Shown here piece after piece: positions 28,399 to 36,876 of a stretch of DNA of 64,000 nt. The DNA is from Rhodospirillales bacterium. GTDB lineage: Bacteria; Pseudomonadota; Alphaproteobacteria; TMED109. Where the stretch lies: positions 1-64,000 of the forward strand of contig JAPPED010000023.1 of assembly GCA_028824295.1 (NCBI GenBank). The letters run 5' to 3'. Positions within the stretch are counted from its first letter, which is position 1. Every line of letters starts with the position of its first letter. Position numbers and translations under genes: made by a program. The notes under the pieces were generated by a model. That model did not search any database and was not told the origin of the DNA. It saw only the letters and a program-made list of their open reading frames with translations.

Positions 28399-29286
28399 AT
28401 GGACCGAGACTCCCCGATGACCCCCGCCCAACAGCTCTCCGCGCTGATCGCCGCCCCCGGATGCACCCTGATCCCAGGCGCCTATGACGCCTGGACCGCG
28501 CGACTCGTGGCCCAGGCCGGCTTCGGCGCCTGCTACATGACGGGCTTCGGCGTTTCCGGGGCGTATCTCGGCGCCCCGGACATCGGCCTCATGACGGCGA
28601 CACAGATGGCGGATAACGCTGCCCGCATGGCCGATGCCGCAGGGATCCCGATCGTCGCCGACGGCGATACCGGGTATGGGAACGTCCTCAACGTTCGCCA
28701 CACGGTGGCCGCCTATCGCCGGGCCGGCGTAGCCGCGATCCAGCTGGAGGACCAGGATTTTCCCAAGCGTTGCGGACACATGGCAGGGAAGCAGGTCATC
28801 ACCGCCGCAGAGATGGTCGCCAAGATCAAGACCGCCAAGGACACGGCCAGCGACGCGGTCCTCGTCATTGCTCGCACTGACTCCCGGTCCACACATGGAC
28901 TGGACGAAGCCATCGATCGGGGGCTGCGCTTTCGCGATGCAGGCGCCGACGTCGTGTTCATCGAGGCTCCCATCGACCGGGACGAGATGCGCACCATCTG
29001 CCGGCGCGTCACCGGCGTGCCGCTGCTGGCAAACATCGTCGAGGGCGGCAAGACCCCCTACCTCGATGCCGACACCCTGGCCGGCATCGGATACCAGTTG
29101 GCGATTTACCCGCTGAGCCTGCTCGTCACGGCCACGCGTGCGATGCGGGCGACCCTTGGCGACCTGCGCGCCCAGGGCAAGGCGCCGGACCACCTGCAGG
29201 GAGGGTTTGACGACATGTGCGAAACCGCCGGCCTCGAAGCCTACATGCGCTACGCGGAACGCCAGGAAACGGGAGCGGCGTCATGA
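28399..29286 (+). CDS. isocitrate lyase/PEP mutase superfamily enzyme
   Basis: The 295-residue TIM-barrel enzyme has the Mg site DGDTGYGN, the mobile loop FPKRCGHMAGKQVI carrying the catalytic Cys, and IARTDSRS. KRCGH is the pattern of lyases (methylisocitrate, dimethylmalate) and carboxyphosphonoenolpyruvate mutase-like enzymes rather than of true PEP mutases. The protein probably cleaves or decarboxylates a 2-hydroxy or 2-oxo dicarboxylate. A GTG codon precedes the ATG, and a further ATG lies at 28417. Its stop overlaps the start of the TRAP binding-protein gene (ATGA), so substrate uptake and breakdown appear coupled. Confidence 0.88.
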   Translation: MDRDSPMTPAQQLSALIAAPGCTLIPGAYDAWTARLVAQAGFGACYMTGFGVSGAYLGAPDIGLMTATQMADNAARMADAAGIPIVADGDTGYGNVLNVRHTVAAYRRAGVAAIQLEDQDFPKRCGHMAGKQVITAAEMVAKIKTAKDTASDAVLVIARTDSRSTHGLDEAIDRGLRFRDAGADVVFIEAPIDRDEMRTICRRVTGVPLLANIVEGGKTPYLDADTLAGIGYQLAIYPLSLLVTATRAMRATLGDLRAQGKAPDHLQGGFDDMCETAGLEAYMRYAERQETGAAS

Positions 29287-30302
29287 CCCGGCCGGCGCGC
29301 TGGCTGTCACTGGCCGCGACGGCCTTCCTGGCCGTAGGTTTCGCTCACGGGCCCGCCGAAGCCGAGACTAAGCTGCGGATTACCACGCAGCTTCCGCTGA
29401 CCACGCCGCTCGGTCAGAACCTCGTGCGTTTCAAGGAGCTTGTCGAGGCGGAATCGGACGGCGAGCTGGTGGTGGAGATTTACCCGGCGGCCCAGCTCTT
29501 CACCGACAAAGAGGTTCCGGGAGCCGTCGCCTCGGGCCAGATCGAGATGGGCTCGTCGTCGCTCGCCCGTTTTGCCGGCACCATCCCGGCCGTCGACATC
29601 TTCAACGTGCCGTTCCTGCTGGACACGCCGGAACTGGTCCGGGCGGCCACCGAGCCGGATTCTCCCGTACGCGGTCCGCTTGACGCCGCGATGACCTCGA
29701 AGGGCGCCCGCCCGCTGTGGTGGCAACCCTACGGACTGTCGGTCCTGATGACGCGCGATACGGTCGTCCGTCGACCCGAGGACCTCCAAGGCCTCAAGAT
29801 GCGTACGTTCGGCAAGGCACTCGAGCAATTCGTGAACCACGTCGGCGGCGCTGCCACGAACATCGGTGGATCTCGGCAGTACCTCGCCTACGAACGCGGC
29901 ACAGTCGACGGCGGCATGACCGGCATGCAAAGCGTCAGCGAACGAAAGCTGTATCAGGTCATGAATCACCTGACCGTCACGAATCACAGCAACATCGAGT
30001 TCATCGTGCTGATCAACGATCGGGTCTGGCAGCAACTGGGGCCCGCGCTCCAGGTCCTCATCAGCCGGGCCGCGCGAACGGTGGAAATCGAGATGCGCGA
30101 CGCACTGGCCGAGATCGAGGCCGAAGCGTACGCCGTGGCGGAAGCCAACGGGATGAGCATCCATCGCCTCAGCGCAACCGATGTCGCGGCCTGGCAGGAC
30201 GCCACCCGTGGCCTCAAGGAGCTCTACCGAACGGCCGCTGGGCCTCTCGGTGAGCAGCTGCTGGCTGCCGCCGAGGCGCTACGCGCCGCCAGCACGCCCT
30301 GA
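29283..30302 (+). CDS. dctP: TRAP transporter substrate-binding protein (DctP family)
   Basis: The 339-residue protein starts at the ATG at 29283, overlapping the stop of the lyase gene. A signal peptide (MTRPARWLSLAATAFLAVGFAHGPAEA) precedes the DctP domain: FKELVEAESDGELVVEIYPA, the substrate Arg in GLKMRTFG, and YERGTVDGGM. It binds a carboxylate in the periplasm and hands it to DctQM. The three TRAP genes are complete and consecutive. Confidence 0.93.
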   Translation: MTRPARWLSLAATAFLAVGFAHGPAEAETKLRITTQLPLTTPLGQNLVRFKELVEAESDGELVVEIYPAAQLFTDKEVPGAVASGQIEMGSSSLARFAGTIPAVDIFNVPFLLDTPELVRAATEPDSPVRGPLDAAMTSKGARPLWWQPYGLSVLMTRDTVVRRPEDLQGLKMRTFGKALEQFVNHVGGAATNIGGSRQYLAYERGTVDGGMTGMQSVSERKLYQVMNHLTVTNHSNIEFIVLINDRVWQQLGPALQVLISRAARTVEIEMRDALAEIEAEAYAVAEANGMSIHRLSATDVAAWQDATRGLKELYRTAAGPLGEQLLAAAEALRAASTP

Positions 30303-30316
30303 AGGCACCTCCTCGA

Positions 30317-30826
30317 GTGCTCCACCTGATCAATCGCATGACCCAGGTCGCAGCGTGGGTCGCCGGGGCCCTGTTCGCGGTAATCGGGCTCATCGTGTTC
30401 TACGAAGTGGCCATGCGGCATGCCTTCCTGGCACCGACCAGCTGGGTCGAGGAAACCGCGCGAGTGCTGCAGATCTATGGAGTCTTCCTGGCGGCGGCGT
30501 GGCTCGTCGGGCGCCGCGAACACATCCGCATCACCGTCCTGACCGCCCATCTTCCGCCGGCGGTGCAGACCTGGCTGTCGCGCATCGTGCTGCTGGTGAT
30601 CGGGGCCGTGGCCGGCGTCTCTGCCTGGTACGGAATCAAGCTGATGCAGTTCTCGATCGACATCGGGCAGACCACCGACACTACCCTGGAATTGCCGATG
30701 TGGCTGCTGCAGGGGCCGGTCGTCGCCGGGCTGGCGCTGATCGTCCTGCAAGTGCTGGCGACGGTCATCGGAAGCTTTCGTTCGCCCGCGCTCCTCGGAG
30801 GCGAGCAACCCCATCGCGAGGTCTGA
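30317..30826 (+). CDS. dctQ: TRAP transporter small membrane subunit (DctQ)
   Basis: This 169-residue inner-membrane protein has four hydrophobic helices and the DctQ signature FYEVAMRHAFLAPTSWVEETARVLQIY. It starts at a GTG 14 bases after dctP. It forms the transport complex with DctM, driven by a sodium or proton gradient. Confidence 0.92.
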   Translation: MLHLINRMTQVAAWVAGALFAVIGLIVFYEVAMRHAFLAPTSWVEETARVLQIYGVFLAAAWLVGRREHIRITVLTAHLPPAVQTWLSRIVLLVIGAVAGVSAWYGIKLMQFSIDIGQTTDTTLELPMWLLQGPVVAGLALIVLQVLATVIGSFRSPALLGGEQPHREV

Positions 30827-30835
30827 CGGCGCGCC

Positions 30836-32131
30836 GTGACCGGCATTTTCATTCTGCTGACGCTGTTCGGATTCCTGCTGGCCGGAATCGACATCGCCTT
30901 CGCCATGGCCGGGCTCGGCATCGTGATGCTGCTGGTCGGCGGCTACTCACCGCTGATGGTCCCGCAGGCGATGCTCTCCAGCGTCGACAATTTCATCCTG
31001 CTGGCGGTGCCGCTGTTCATCCTGATGGCCAATGTGCTGCTCAAGGGGGGTGCCGGCGAACGCCTGTTCAGCGCGGTGCAGAGCTGGATCGGTCACTGGC
31101 CGGGCGGGCTGGCCGTGGCAACCGTCCTGTCCTGCGCCATCTTCGGAGCGACGTCCGGATCATCGGTCGCCACGTCGGCAACGATCGGTACGGTCGCGAT
31201 CCCGGAGATGGTCAACCGCGGCTACGAGCGGCGCTTCGTCTTCGGCCTGCTGGCGGCGGGCGGCACCCTGGGAATCCTGATACCCCCTTCGATCCCGATG
31301 ATCGTGTTCGGTTTCGTACTCTCGGAGTCGATCGTCGACCTGTTCCTGGCGGGAATCGGCCCCGGCTTGCTGCTGGCCACAGTGTTCATCGCGTACGTCG
31401 TGGCAAAGGCGCACTTCGGGTCGGGCTACCAGTCGATGCCCCGAGCCAGCTGGGTAGAACGGTGGACGGCCACGGCACGGGCATTGCCTGCCTTCGCGCT
31501 CGCGGCTGGCATCGTGTTCGGTATCTATCTAGGCGTTTTCACACCCACGGAAGCCGCCGGCGTCGGCTTCGTCGCGGCACTGGTGATCACGCTGGGCATC
31601 TATCGCTCGCTGCGGTTTTCCGACCTGCCGCAGATCGCGATCGCGTCGATGCGAACGACCGTGATGATCCTGTTCATCATCGTCGGCGCGAAGGTGTTCG
31701 GGCAGGCCATTACGCTCTACCAGCTCCCGCAGGATGTCACCGCGCTCGTAACCGGCAGCATGACCAGCCCAATCGCATTCATCGTGGCCATCTGCGCGTT
31801 GCTGCTCGCGCTGGGCTGTGTCCTTGAGACGCTTTCGATGATGCTGTTGATGCTGCCCATCATTCAGCCGTCACTGGGTGGCCTCGGCATTGACCCAATC
31901 TGGTTTGGCGTGATCTTCACGATGATGATCGAGTGCGCCCTGATCACGCCTCCGGTCGGCCTGAACCTGTTCGTGATTCAGGCGGTCGCCCGCCAGACCC
32001 CTGACGGAGCCGGAACCACGATCGCCGACATTGTGCACGGCGTGCTCCCCTTCGTGATCCTGATCCTGATCACGGTGTCGATCGTCGTGGCCGTCCCGGA
32101 TATCGCGCTCTACATCCCGTTCCGCTTGTAG
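30836..32131 (+). CDS. dctM: TRAP transporter large membrane subunit (DctM)
   Basis: The 431-residue protein is very hydrophobic, with about 12 helices. It carries DctM landmarks: VPLFILMANVLLKGGAGERLF, FGATSGSSVATSATIGTVAIPEM, AAGGTLGILIPPSIPMIVFG and FTPTEAAGVGF. It starts at a GTG 9 bases after dctQ. It is the channel part of the TRAP carrier for the carboxylate handled by the upstream lyase. Confidence 0.94.
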   Translation: MTGIFILLTLFGFLLAGIDIAFAMAGLGIVMLLVGGYSPLMVPQAMLSSVDNFILLAVPLFILMANVLLKGGAGERLFSAVQSWIGHWPGGLAVATVLSCAIFGATSGSSVATSATIGTVAIPEMVNRGYERRFVFGLLAAGGTLGILIPPSIPMIVFGFVLSESIVDLFLAGIGPGLLLATVFIAYVVAKAHFGSGYQSMPRASWVERWTATARALPAFALAAGIVFGIYLGVFTPTEAAGVGFVAALVITLGIYRSLRFSDLPQIAIASMRTTVMILFIIVGAKVFGQAITLYQLPQDVTALVTGSMTSPIAFIVAICALLLALGCVLETLSMMLLMLPIIQPSLGGLGIDPIWFGVIFTMMIECALITPPVGLNLFVIQAVARQTPDGAGTTIADIVHGVLPFVILILITVSIVVAVPDIALYIPFRL

Positions 32132-32325
32132 CTCGAGCGGCAGCACCGACGTCGCAGGGACTCGGAACTGCACTCCAGAGCAGATGCCATGGTTTGGGAA
32201 TTACTCCACGTGCAACACCTGCCGGAACCGGTTACCCACGCGGGACCGGTCGCCACCGCACTGCCAGCCAGCGCGGGTGCGGTAGGCTAGACCTGCTCAT
32301 CCGACCCGATCCCGGGGATGTCCCG

Positions 32326-32736
32326 ATGCTGAAACTGGCACTCTTCGTCATCTTAACCTTTGCCGCCAGCTCCCCTGCCCGCGCCGAGATAACGGATATC
32401 GGCACTACTACGCTTGAACAGCTGCTGGCGAACGGGGTTGCTGTCATCGACATCCGAAGACCCGATGAGTGGGTGCAGACCGGTATCATCGAAGGCAGCC
32501 ACCTTCAGACTTTCTTCGATGAAGAGGGACGCTTTGACGTCCGCGCATGGATGGCAGCGATCGGGCCGATCGCCGCTGCCGATGAACCCATCGTGTTGAT
32601 CTGCCGCAGCGGCGGACGCAGCGCTGCGGTGAGCCGCCTCCTGAGCGAGCAGCTTGGATACCGACAGGTCTACAACGCGCACCAGGGCATCCTGCAATGG
32701 ATTGCCGAGGGTCGACCGACCGTGCCGCCCCGTTAG
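32326..32736 (+). CDS. exported single-domain rhodanese-like protein
   Basis: The 136-residue protein starts at the ATG at 32326. A signal peptide (MLKLALFVILTFAASSPARA) precedes one rhodanese domain with the active-site loop Cys93 in LICRSGGRSAAVS and the family end GYRQVYNAHQGILQWIAEGRP. It would carry or move sulfane sulfur in the periplasm. It follows dctM by about 190 bases and may be separately transcribed. Confidence 0.88.
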   Translation: MLKLALFVILTFAASSPARAEITDIGTTTLEQLLANGVAVIDIRRPDEWVQTGIIEGSHLQTFFDEEGRFDVRAWMAAIGPIAAADEPIVLICRSGGRSAAVSRLLSEQLGYRQVYNAHQGILQWIAEGRPTVPPR

Positions 32737-32976
32737 CACGGACATCAAGACACAATGACACAGAGTGTGCGGTTTGAAGATGTGGCGACACAGTTGAAAC
32801 CCCTTTCGTGCCTTAGCGTGCCGTAATAGTTGGTCAGGCGCTGCCGGCTGACAACGGACTTCTGTGTGTCGCTTGTCCGCGCGTACGGGAGTGGTATCGC
32901 CTCCAACCGTGCAAGTTCAACCAGGCCATGATACCTTCAAGTCTCAGCGGCCTTGGAGCGCTCCTTCTTGGGCAGG

Positions 32977-33990
32977 ATGACTCTCCGCGACGTTGCCGAA
33001 CACGTTGGTGTGTCCGCGGCGACGGTATCTCTCGCGATGCGCGGTAACGAGCGAATCTCGGCCGCGACACGGGAGCGGGTTCTCGCTGCCATTGCCGAGC
33101 TCGGCTACGTCTATCAACGGAGCGCGGCAAGCCTTCGCACCTCCATGACCCAGACCGTTGGGGTCATTCTCAACAACGTTTCGGACCCATTCTTCGGCTC
33201 GCTGCTCGCGTCATTGGAGGACGCGTTAGCAGCGTCCGGGCGAACGGCGTTTCTGTGCCACACGAATGAGGTGATCTCGCGCCAGACCGACTTCGTTCGA
33301 AAGATGGCGGAGTACAGCGCCGATGGCCTGATCGTTTGTCCCGCGGTCGGCACGACATCGGCCCATTTTCAGCCCGGGCAGGGCGGCATCCCGCCAACCG
33401 TCTTCGTGTCGCGAGCCCTGTTCGAACTCGGATTCGATTACGTGATCAACGATGACAGCGAAGCGGCGCGAATGGCAACCAATCGACTGCTCCGCCAGGG
33501 CCACCGACGGATTGCCTTTGTCGGCGGGGACACCCGGGTCAGCTGCTTCGTTGAACGATTCAGCGGCTATCGCGAGTCACTCGACCGTGCTTCAGTAGGA
33601 TTCGACCCGGCGCTCGTTAGATCCTCCGTTCCGACCCGGAAGGCCGGATTTGACGCAGCACGCTGGATAGCATCGCTATCACCGCGGCCCACGGCCGCTA
33701 TCTGCTACAACGATTCCCTTGCGCTCGGTCTGATGGCGGGCCTCCAGAGAGACGGACTGTACCCGGGAAGGAATTTCGCGCTGATCGGTAGTGAGGACGT
33801 GGAAGAAACCGGCATGACCAACCCTGCGCTGAGCGTCACCGCCGTCGACCGTGACGAAATGGGACGGCGCGCGGCCGCGGCCCTCATCGAGCGTATCGAC
33901 CAACCGGAATCACCGCAGCAGCGGATCGTCCTCCGGCCGGAACTGATCATTCGGGAAACCTGCGGATTCCGGATTCCATCGGGATCGTGA
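32977..33990 (+). CDS. LacI-family transcriptional regulator
   Basis: The 337-residue protein begins MTLRDVAEHVGVSAATVSLAMRG, the LacI helix-turn-helix and hinge (residues 1-55). A periplasmic-binding-protein-like effector domain follows (TVGVILNNVSDPFFGSLLASLE, RIAFVGGD, AAICYNDSLALGLMAGL). A TTG at 32953 could add eight residues. Such regulators usually bind a sugar or a nucleoside. It stands just downstream of the TRAP and rhodanese genes; the sugar-acid cluster is 14 kb away, so its target is uncertain. Confidence 0.9.
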   Translation: MTLRDVAEHVGVSAATVSLAMRGNERISAATRERVLAAIAELGYVYQRSAASLRTSMTQTVGVILNNVSDPFFGSLLASLEDALAASGRTAFLCHTNEVISRQTDFVRKMAEYSADGLIVCPAVGTTSAHFQPGQGGIPPTVFVSRALFELGFDYVINDDSEAARMATNRLLRQGHRRIAFVGGDTRVSCFVERFSGYRESLDRASVGFDPALVRSSVPTRKAGFDAARWIASLSPRPTAAICYNDSLALGLMAGLQRDGLYPGRNFALIGSEDVEETGMTNPALSVTAVDRDEMGRRAAAALIERIDQPESPQQRIVLRPELIIRETCGFRIPSGS

Positions 33991-34083
33991 CGCACGGTTC
34001 AGTGGACGGCACGGTCTTCCACGACGCAAGTTCTCCCGGCACAGGACCGCACAAGTCGGATCGCGGATCGCGAGTCGGCAGTC

Positions 34084-34959
34084 CTACGCGGCGGCCTCAA
34101 GCCGGTCCTGGGTCCGAAGCTCGAAGTCGGATGCATCGTGGCGCTCGCGGAGCTGGTCTTCCAGCGGGCCACTGATGCGGTTGACTTTCCGGCCCCTTAC
34201 CACGGCGTCGCGGGCGGCGATCTCTTCATACCAGCGGACCACGTTCTTGTATTCGCTTGCCGCCAGAAACTCGGCCGCGTCGTATAGCCTGCCCGTCGTC
34301 AGGACACCGTACCATGGCCAGACCGCGATATCGGCAACAGTGTACGCGTCGCCGGCCAGGTAGCGTGTCTCGGCCAAGCGCCTATCGAGGACATCGAGCT
34401 GGCGTTTTACCTCCATGGTGTAGCGATCGATCGGGTACTCCATCTTGTAGGGCGCGTATGCGTAGAAGTGCCCGAACCCGCCGCCGAGGTAGGGCGACGA
34501 GCCCATCTGCCAGAACAGCCAGGAGAGACACTCGGCCCGTTCGGACGGGTCTTTCGGAATGAAGGCGCCAAATTTCTCCGCGAGGTAGAGCAGGATCGCT
34601 CCCGATTCGAACACCCGCGTCGGTTTGGGCAGCGAGTAGTCCACCAAGGCGGGAATCTTCGAGTTCGGATTGATGGCAACGAACCCGGACCCGAACTGAT
34701 CGCCGTTCCCGATGTGGATCACGTAGGCGTCGTACTCCGCACCGCTGTGCCCGGTCGCCAGCAACTCCTCGAGCATCACCGTGACCTTGACCCCGTTGGG
34801 AGTCGCCAGGGAGTACAGCTGGAGCGAGTGTTCGCCGCGCGGAAGTTCCTTTTCGTGCGTGGCGCCGGACACGGGGCGGTTGATCGAGGCAAAGCGGCCG
34901 CCGCTCTCCTTTTCCCATTTCCAGACTGTCGGTGGTTCGTAAGGTTCAGCATCCGTCAT
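34084..34959 (-). CDS. glutathione S-transferase, YghU/nu-class
   Basis: The 291-residue protein starts at the ATG at 34959, with AGGAAG upstream. It has a YghU-type N-terminal extension (YEPPTVWKWEKESGGRFASINRP) before the thioredoxin fold. The glutathione site reads LYSLATPNGVKVTVMLEEL, then NPNSKIPALVDY and FESGAILLYLAEK. The C-terminal helical domain has the FWQMGSSPYLGGGFGHFYAYAP segment typical of YghU/YfcG, which act as disulfide-bond reductases. A damaged relative lies at 56410-57069. Confidence 0.92.
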   Translation of the reverse strand: MTDAEPYEPPTVWKWEKESGGRFASINRPVSGATHEKELPRGEHSLQLYSLATPNGVKVTVMLEELLATGHSGAEYDAYVIHIGNGDQFGSGFVAINPNSKIPALVDYSLPKPTRVFESGAILLYLAEKFGAFIPKDPSERAECLSWLFWQMGSSPYLGGGFGHFYAYAPYKMEYPIDRYTMEVKRQLDVLDRRLAETRYLAGDAYTVADIAVWPWYGVLTTGRLYDAAEFLAASEYKNVVRWYEEIAARDAVVRGRKVNRISGPLEDQLRERHDASDFELRTQDRLEAAA

Positions 34960-35233
34960 TGCGTCTTCCTTCAAGGGCTTAGCGGACATTTGCGGAATCC
35001 GGCATCCGGACTTTGGGGACGCCGAAGCGATTGACTTAGCATTCCGGGACTCGGATTGCACGCGCACTGTCGCTCATGTCGGCAGGGGATCCCGTTGACC
35101 GCTGAAACCCCGCACCCTCCAAGAAGTCGGGTTCATCCCAATTGGATCGAGCGTCAGCCCCCGGATGGCTGCAGGCGATCTCTCTGGCCGAGCGGGCAGC
35201 TTGCCCCTCGCCAGAATCGACGCTGCCGCCTGG

Positions 35234-36475
35234 TCAGCCCGTCAATCTGTTCCGCTCGATATTCGCGCTTCGCACCGGAATGCCGAATTCCTCGTGACAG
35301 ACGTCTGCAAGCACCTTCACACCCTCCCGAATCGCGTCTGCCGTCGGGTTCCCAAAACAAAGGCGTATCCGCGAACGCGCAGGCACCGCATCAGCTGACC
35401 AGTCGGGTCCGGGATTAATGGCCACTCCTCGGGCGGCCGCGGCTGTAGCCAGCTTCGTGGCGTCTACGGCATCCGGGAATGTGACCCACAGGAAGATCCC
35501 GCCGGGAGGCGGCGTGAATTCGGCCGTCGTTCCGAAGTTCTCCTCCAGCGCCTCGATCATCGCGTCGAGCTTGTCCTTGAGCAGCACGGTGACCTTGGCA
35601 ACATGATCGTCAAAATGCACTCGGCAATACTCGGACAGCATCATCTGTTCGAGGGCGCCGGTGCCACCGTCTTCCTTGCAGGCAGCCATTTGCGCCACGA
35701 GGTTTGGCTCCGCAACGATGTAGCCCACTCGGAGAGCCGGCGCGATGGTCTTCGAAAACGAACCGCAGTGGATGACCTGTTGGCAGCGGTCCATGGCTGC
35801 AATAGCTGGTGGACGTTCACCCGTCCACAATAGGTCCGCGTAACACTCATCCTCGAAAATCGGCACACCGTATTCGGCAGACACTTCCAGCAGTTCTGCG
35901 CGCCGTGCCTCGGGCATGATGCTGCCGTCAGGATTCTGGACGGTCGGAATGACGTAGATGAACTTCGGCTGGATTGCCCGCGCCTTGAGCTGAGCCAGCT
36001 TCGCAGCCAGCCGATCCGCGCGCATGCCGCTTTCGTCGAGCGGGATGCCGACCGGCTTCACGCCGAGACTCCGGAGCCGGCTGAGCGTGCCCGCATAGGT
36101 GAACTGCTCAACCAAGACCGTGTCGCCGGGACAGCAAAAGACCTCGTAAACAAGTTCGAGCGCCTGTATTGATCCGGAAGTGATCAGGACATCATCAGGT
36201 GAAACCGACAGGCCACTGCGCTTCTCGAGTTTTGCAGCGACAAACTCCCGGAGCGGCCGATAACCAAGCGGGCCGCTCTCCAGTCCATAGGTAGACAGCG
36301 TGGCTCCGTCCCGCCGCAGAGCCGTCGCCGTCGCCGTGATCATGTCCTCGACCGGCACGCTAGCTGCATCGACGTGCCCGCCAATGAAATTGTAGGGCGG
36401 GCGCCCCTGCCAGCCGGGAGCAGGTGCTGGGAGATCAGGCGCCAGCAGCGCCGCGTAGTCGATGGTCACTGCCAC
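35234..36475 (-). CDS. PLP-dependent aminotransferase, 2-aminoadipate/MocR-like class
   Basis: The 413-residue enzyme starts at a GTG at 36475 (MAVTIDYAALLAPD) with AAGGAG upstream. It has the PLP-binding Lys in CGSFSKTIAPALRVGYI, the N-loop YVIPTVQNPDGS and EDECYADLLW, which is the pattern of LysN/valine-pyruvate type aminotransferases and of the MocR C-terminal domain, but there is no HTH domain. The substrate is unknown. It lies upstream of the gap preceding the PKS operon's 3' end and is probably independent of it. Confidence 0.88.
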   Translation of the reverse strand: MAVTIDYAALLAPDLPAPAPGWQGRPPYNFIGGHVDAASVPVEDMITATATALRRDGATLSTYGLESGPLGYRPLREFVAAKLEKRSGLSVSPDDVLITSGSIQALELVYEVFCCPGDTVLVEQFTYAGTLSRLRSLGVKPVGIPLDESGMRADRLAAKLAQLKARAIQPKFIYVIPTVQNPDGSIMPEARRAELLEVSAEYGVPIFEDECYADLLWTGERPPAIAAMDRCQQVIHCGSFSKTIAPALRVGYIVAEPNLVAQMAACKEDGGTGALEQMMLSEYCRVHFDDHVAKVTVLLKDKLDAMIEALEENFGTTAEFTPPPGGIFLWVTFPDAVDATKLATAAAARGVAINPGPDWSADAVPARSRIRLCFGNPTADAIREGVKVLADVCHEEFGIPVRSANIERNRLTG

Positions 36476-36876
36476 CTTGATTCTCCTTCATCCGTTCTGG
36501 ATACATTGCGTGATGTCCGCGGATAACACGTGGGCGACTGTTACCCTTGCGGACCAACGATACGTGCCGTTGCGTCGGCGGCGTACACGTTATACGGACC
36601 CCGCTGGATGTCTCCAACTTGCTTCGAGGCAACTCCCGGTGTCCCAACACGGACGGGCGTTCAACGGTCGCTGACGATCGTATAACATCAAACATCTGAT
36701 GATAGTCTCGCGAGGCAGCGATGGCTGGTGCGTCGGAACCAATAGAGCCGGGCAAACCGGTTGAAACCGCGTATCTACTTTACACTCGCAGGTGGGCGCC
36801 AGCGTCCGTGCATCGGCGACCAGAGAAGCCTGTCAAGTCGTCTGCATCCGCGAAGCCTTGTTCAGAGGTCTTGTCG
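36476..36876. other. gap between the aminotransferase gene and the 3' end of the PKS operon
   Basis: No credible coding frame is seen apart from shadows of the neighbours. The aminotransferase promoter must lie in the part near 36480-36700, where the sequence is AT-richer (gtataacatcaaacatctga near 36680). No strong terminator hairpin was found behind the operon. Confidence 0.4.
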
